Shown: piece by piece, positions 43,458-46,626 of the stretch
Position numbering within the stretch: position 1 is the first letter of the stretch
Layout of the letters: each line of letters opens with the position of its first letter
Assembly (NCBI GenBank): GCA_039199225.1
Contig: JBCCSZ010000012.1
Location: forward strand, 1 to 46,626
Origin: JBCCSZ01 sp039199225
GTDB taxonomy: Bacteria > Bacteroidota > Bacteroidia > Chitinophagales > Saprospiraceae
Length of the DNA: 46,626 bases
Direction: 5' to 3'
Made by a program: the position numbers and the translations under genes
The notes under the pieces: generated by a model
Database searches by the model: none
Told to the model about the DNA's origin: nothing
What the model saw: only the letters and a program-made list of their open reading frames with translations

Positions 43458-44558
43458 TTAGTTTCTCTGAGGAGCAATCACCAGTCGCTCACTGAACGCC
43501 TGACCGTTGCTTACAGCTCTCAACCAATAGATACCATCCGGCAAGTTGTTGATGGACAAGCGATAGGGGAAGTCTTCCTGGCCAGGAAATGCTTCCAACA
43601 GCAATCGACCACTGGCATCATAGAGGCTCAGACTTCCTTCAAAAGCGCTGTCACCTAGGCTTATGGATACCTGATGCTGCGCAGGATTCGGGAAGACTTT
43701 CAATTCTGCCTTCTGCTTAAAACTCACTTGCCGCACCTCAGAATGAGTGAAAGCTCCGTTCAAGTCGGTCTGCTTGATGCGGTAGTAGTTGAAGGCAGTC
43801 GGCTCCGTATCCACAAAGAAGTAGGATTGTTCTACCTCCGAATTTTTAGCACCTTCGACCTCTCCGATGGCTTCGAATTGTTGTCCATCCTTTGATCTTT
43901 CTACAGTAAAGTAATCGTTGTTCAGCTCGCTAGCCGTCGTCCAAACGAGGTTGACTTGTTGGTCGTCCTTTGGATAAGCCTCGAAGGAAGCCATTTCTAC
44001 AGGCAGTGGCGCATTCCGGGTTGGCAACAGCTCATTGAAGCCCGATACATTCAGGGAAGAACGGATGGCAAAGTCTGCAAACAGTCCAGTCGTTGCATCT
44101 GCAATTTCCCAGTTCACGCCAGCATTTCCATTGGCAACGTCTACACTGAAGGCCAACACGAAGGAGCCTGTTCCAAAGGCACTCAAGTTGATTCCAGAGC
44201 CAGAATATACGAAAGAGAAGTAGGTATTTCCATCTGTGTGCGCAAAGCCAGGACCTTGAAAGATCATACTTCCACCATTGGTGTTGTCATCCAAAACAGT
44301 AAAGCTTTCATTTCCCGTCACCGAAGCAGTGGGAATGTACATGATGGCAGTAAATTCTGCAGCCACCGGTACAGCTGGGAAGAGTATATCCGGATTCAAA
44401 GCAACAGCAAACTCTGCATTGACATTGGAACCAAATGCACCACCAGCCGCAGCGAGGTAGTCAATATTTTCTGGGCTGGTTTGGGCATTCAAACTGCCTA
44501 GACCAAAGCCAAATAAACAGGCCAGCAAGAAGGTTTTTCTTAAGTATGTAAGTAGCAT
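43458..44558 (-). CDS. Secreted cohesin-like protein with T9SS sorting domain
   Basis: The product is 366 residues. A signal peptide (LRKTFLLACLFGFGLGSLNAQ) ends at about residue 26. Residues about 30-185 are beta-rich (ADFAIRSSLNVSG near the end) and may be a cohesin-like adhesion domain. Residues about 200-285 are a fibronectin-like region with WTTASELNNDYFTVERS, common in this phylum. Residues about 290-366 are a type A T9SS C-terminal domain (LKVFPNPAQHQVSISLG, then LYDASGRLL and LPDGIYWLRAV). It is exported by Sec and then carried to the surface by the type IX system. It lies 69 bases downstream of the metalloprotease gene on the same strand. Confidence 0.88.
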   Translation of the reverse strand: MLLTYLRKTFLLACLFGFGLGSLNAQTSPENIDYLAAAGGAFGSNVNAEFAVALNPDILFPAVPVAAEFTAIMYIPTASVTGNESFTVLDDNTNGGSMIFQGPGFAHTDGNTYFSFVYSGSGINLSAFGTGSFVLAFSVDVANGNAGVNWEIADATTGLFADFAIRSSLNVSGFNELLPTRNAPLPVEMASFEAYPKDDQQVNLVWTTASELNNDYFTVERSKDGQQFEAIGEVEGAKNSEVEQSYFFVDTEPTAFNYYRIKQTDLNGAFTHSEVRQVSFKQKAELKVFPNPAQHQVSISLGDSAFEGSLSLYDASGRLLLEAFPGQEDFPYRLSINNLPDGIYWLRAVSNGQAFSERLVIAPQRN

Positions 44559-44627
44559 CAGCGGTTGTTTTTTAGTAGTTCAGAGATTCATTTAATGGCT
44601 TTCTAACTTTCCAATTGTCATTGGTAT

Positions 44628-46626
44628 TTATTGTTGCTCTGTTCTTGTGGCGTTGGGATCTCCATCTAAGATGTTATCGATGATGTAAGTAGCATCACTT
44701 GGAATGGTGGGCGGTGGGAAAACCCGAGGCGTAATCCGAACGATGCCATCCATATTGACATCGCCTGTGCTGTAGCCCATGTAGGTGCCATTGGGATCGC
44801 CAGACAAGATGTCGTCTAGGATGTATGTGCGATCTGAAGCCAGAGAGGGCGGTGGAAAAACCCTGGGCGTCACCCGAACGTAGTTGTCATCGGCTTTGGC
44901 ATTGCCGCCCCACATGGCAAAGACCCCTGCTGTAGGCTGCGCCATTGGCTCTGTTCCGACTGCTTGTCCGGAGCCTGTGGAAAAATCATAAGTAGAAGCA
45001 GTAGCACTCAGGCTTTGAACGGCGGGCGTGCGAACTGCCAGGTGATTGCGGTGTCGGACCACGATGTAGTAGTCGTCTGGCGGAGCCATATCGAATCGAA
45101 CGGGCGTAGAACCTCCATCTACATCGACAATGTCCCCATCCCTTTGCAACAAGGCCGATCGGGTGTGCAAGACCGTACTCGGACTATTCTTATCCCTCAG
45201 CTCCAAGAAAACCCAATCGACAATGGCATCATTGCCCGTCACGTTGAGTACATTGGATTGCACCATTTCTCCTCCTCCATCGATATGTGTAAAGCCAGCT
45301 AGGTTGGTGTAAGGCTCCGTCATCGGAATGTAGCCCGCAACCCGTAGGTCGTCTCTCATCAGCCCGGAAACGTCAAAGGCCCCTTGAAGAAAAGCTTTCA
45401 CGTTCACCTCTACCCCATTGGCGCTTCCGATAACGATTCCATAATCTTCCGCCTCACTGAAGGCTCTGTAATTACAAGGATCGGTCATAAGGCCGTTGCC
45501 ACTGAATCCAGAACGAACGCGAAGCGTTGTCGATCCAGCCATGGCATTGGCAGGAATTGTGAAGGGCGCAATGATGGTCGAAGCATTGGAAGGTGTACTT
45601 TGATAAAGCATTTCACCAGCGTCTGTAAAGCTGCCGTTTTGATCCAAATCCACCCAAATGGCTATGTTCTGGGTCGTATAGCTGCCACTTCCGCCAAAGC
45701 GAAAGTCCACTTCCACCTCATAGCTGCTGCCCGGCATCACATTGGCGGAATAGCTAGCCGTGTAGACACTGAGCGGCCCGTTACAAGCATTGTTATTATT
45801 GTTAATCAAAGTGGTTCCTCCACCCGACTCTCTCATTTGAAAATCGTAGATCGCTACCCCTCGTGTACCAAAGACTGTACAAGAGTTGCTTTGGTGAGAA
45901 GGGATGCAATACAAAGCACCGGTATTGATAGTTGCCACGTTGGAGTAGTCGTTGCAATTGTCATTGGAAGCCTTCACCCTGTACTGGTAGGTCCTGTTGC
46001 CTTCAGCCGTGTCGTCTACAAAAGTCGTTACATCTGGGGCAACGCCGCCACCTACGACTGCCTTCCAAGTAAGGCCGTTGTCTTCGGAGCGCTCAATCAA
46101 ATATCCCGTCTCATTGTTGGCATTGTCCATCCAATTAAGGTCGACCGTGTAAGAAGCACTAATGGCAGCCGTAAGATTGGAGGCATTGGTGACATTGGTC
46201 GGCCCACAGCCTGTCAGATTGTAGGCAGAATGGCCTTGGCGAGTGATCAAGGCATTGGCAATCCGCGTATACTGATCTGGTGTCAGAATACCGCCACAAG
46301 CATCTGAGTAGTACGACATAACGTTGTTGATCGCTGGCGCGTAAGTATTGCCATAGATGTCCTGCTGGCTGTTTCCATCGTTTACAAAATTACAGTTGGA
46401 ATCATTGCTTCCGTTGGGATCGGCGGGCGTATCGCAAAGCATATCGCCATCTGTCGTACAGTTGGAGTTTGCGCCAGAACGAGGGACGTGCTCGGCATTG
46501 GAGTTAGTGTTGCCACGCTCTGTACCACTGTGGGTATGTGCCAGGTTGAAGGTATGTCCCAACTCGTGGACCAGCGTACCGTTTGGCCAAGCAGCCGTAC
46601 AATCATTGTCCATCAGAATGGTCAAC
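44628..46626 (-). CDS. Secreted M43-like metalloprotease with FN3, GEVED and dockerin-like repeats (N-terminus beyond window)
   Basis: The reading frame is open to the right edge, so only the C-terminal 665 residues are here and the true start is outside. The zinc site is VHELGHTFNLAHTH near residues 19-31 of this fragment (H20, E21, H24, H30), with a Met-turn NNVMSYYS near residue 100. This fits pappalysin-type (M43) peptidases, except that Asn replaces the usual Gly in HExxHxxGxxH. Residues about 145-235 are a fibronectin III domain, and 285-400 a GEVED domain (AFSEAEDYGI). Next, about 400-575, comes a cassette I recall from many Saprospiria surface proteins (DVSGLMRDDLRVAGYIPMTE and YYIVVRHRNHLAV). 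Two dockerin-like repeats end it (YSTGDVNMDGIVRIT). Confidence 0.9.
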   Translation of the reverse strand, partial: LTILMDNDCTAAWPNGTLVHELGHTFNLAHTHSGTERGNTNSNAEHVPRSGANSNCTTDGDMLCDTPADPNGSNDSNCNFVNDGNSQQDIYGNTYAPAINNVMSYYSDACGGILTPDQYTRIANALITRQGHSAYNLTGCGPTNVTNASNLTAAISASYTVDLNWMDNANNETGYLIERSEDNGLTWKAVVGGGVAPDVTTFVDDTAEGNRTYQYRVKASNDNCNDYSNVATINTGALYCIPSHQSNSCTVFGTRGVAIYDFQMRESGGGTTLINNNNNACNGPLSVYTASYSANVMPGSSYEVEVDFRFGGSGSYTTQNIAIWVDLDQNGSFTDAGEMLYQSTPSNASTIIAPFTIPANAMAGSTTLRVRSGFSGNGLMTDPCNYRAFSEAEDYGIVIGSANGVEVNVKAFLQGAFDVSGLMRDDLRVAGYIPMTEPYTNLAGFTHIDGGGEMVQSNVLNVTGNDAIVDWVFLELRDKNSPSTVLHTRSALLQRDGDIVDVDGGSTPVRFDMAPPDDYYIVVRHRNHLAVRTPAVQSLSATASTYDFSTGSGQAVGTEPMAQPTAGVFAMWGGNAKADDNYVRVTPRVFPPPSLASDRTYILDDILSGDPNGTYMGYSTGDVNMDGIVRITPRVFPPPTIPSDATYIIDNILDGDPNATRTEQQ
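44655..44880 (-). repeat. Two tandem dockerin-like repeats inside the metalloprotease gene
   Basis: Each unit reads VRxTPRVFPPPxxxSDxTYIxDxIL-GDPN, about 28 residues. The two copies are near 44800-44885 and 44655-44742, separated by TYMGYSTGDVNMDGI. The GDVNMDG loop matches dockerin-type calcium-binding loops. They sit at the C-terminus where a surface-anchor module is expected. Confidence 0.7.

Noticed and set aside
45384..46307. 307-codon plus-strand frame opposite the metalloprotease
   Set aside because: Its product is low in family-like features and lies wholly opposite a gene with clear motifs; it reflects codon bias on the other strand.
1..46626. CRISPR arrays, tRNA/rRNA genes, insertion sequences
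   Set aside because: No regular direct repeats with spacers, no cloverleaf or rRNA-like sequence and no transposase frame were seen by eye; a dedicated scan could still find a small one.

Overview
The window looks like chromosomal DNA from a Bacteroidota bacterium, most likely of the class Saprospiria (relatives of Lewinella, Haliscomenobacter and Saprospira). The pointers are a DUF1800/DUF1501 pair, a DUF6090-type protein, type IX secretion (T9SS) C-terminal domains, a carboxypeptidase-regulatory-like/TonB receptor, a GEVED-containing metalloprotease with the C-terminal cassette and dockerin-like repeats common in that class, and a beta-carotene-cleaving Blh protein. The taxonomic call rests on protein families only. 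I saw no rRNA, tRNA, CRISPR array, insertion sequence or attachment site.

Region 1 (1-14.9 kb, all minus strand) is a natural-product locus. It holds the start of a nonribosomal peptide synthetase (condensation and adenylation domains, running off the left edge) and a cyclic-peptide-type ABC exporter. Between them lie an SPFH/prohibitin protein, three tandem DUF697 paralogues with different C-terminal modules and a tiny membrane protein. Upstream come an unrecognised small ORF, a coiled-coil protein, a remnant of a GT87 glycosyltransferase, an aspartyl/asparaginyl beta-hydroxylase-like enzyme, a Gfo/Idh/MocA oxidoreductase, a short histidine kinase and a lipoprotein. Several gaps are only 3-70 bases, so much of this may be co-transcribed, with the synthetase last.

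Region 2 (15.2-29.1 kb) has one plus-strand gene of a helical, TPR-like family, then a 12.5-kb minus-strand operon of three giant proteins (1240, 1645 and 1254 residues). None has a signal peptide. The first ends in a HExxH zinc-peptidase domain, the second is an extremely beta-rich protein resembling DUF6603 proteins, and the third is a beta-sandwich protein whose start codon overlaps the stop of the second. I regard this operon as the best candidate for an undescribed system.

Region 3 (29.4-39.7 kb) holds Blh, a secreted beta-helix-like protein, a lipoprotein, the DUF1501/DUF1800 pair, a sigma-70-like regulator, three small unknown genes, a GNAT acetyltransferase and a DUF6090-type membrane protein. 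The next 1.1 kb (39.7-40.8 kb) is decayed coding sequence.

Region 4 (40.8-46.6 kb) is cell-surface machinery: a TonB-dependent receptor, a T9SS-sorted adhesin-like protein, and the C-terminal 665 residues of a secreted M43-like metalloprotease that runs off the right edge.
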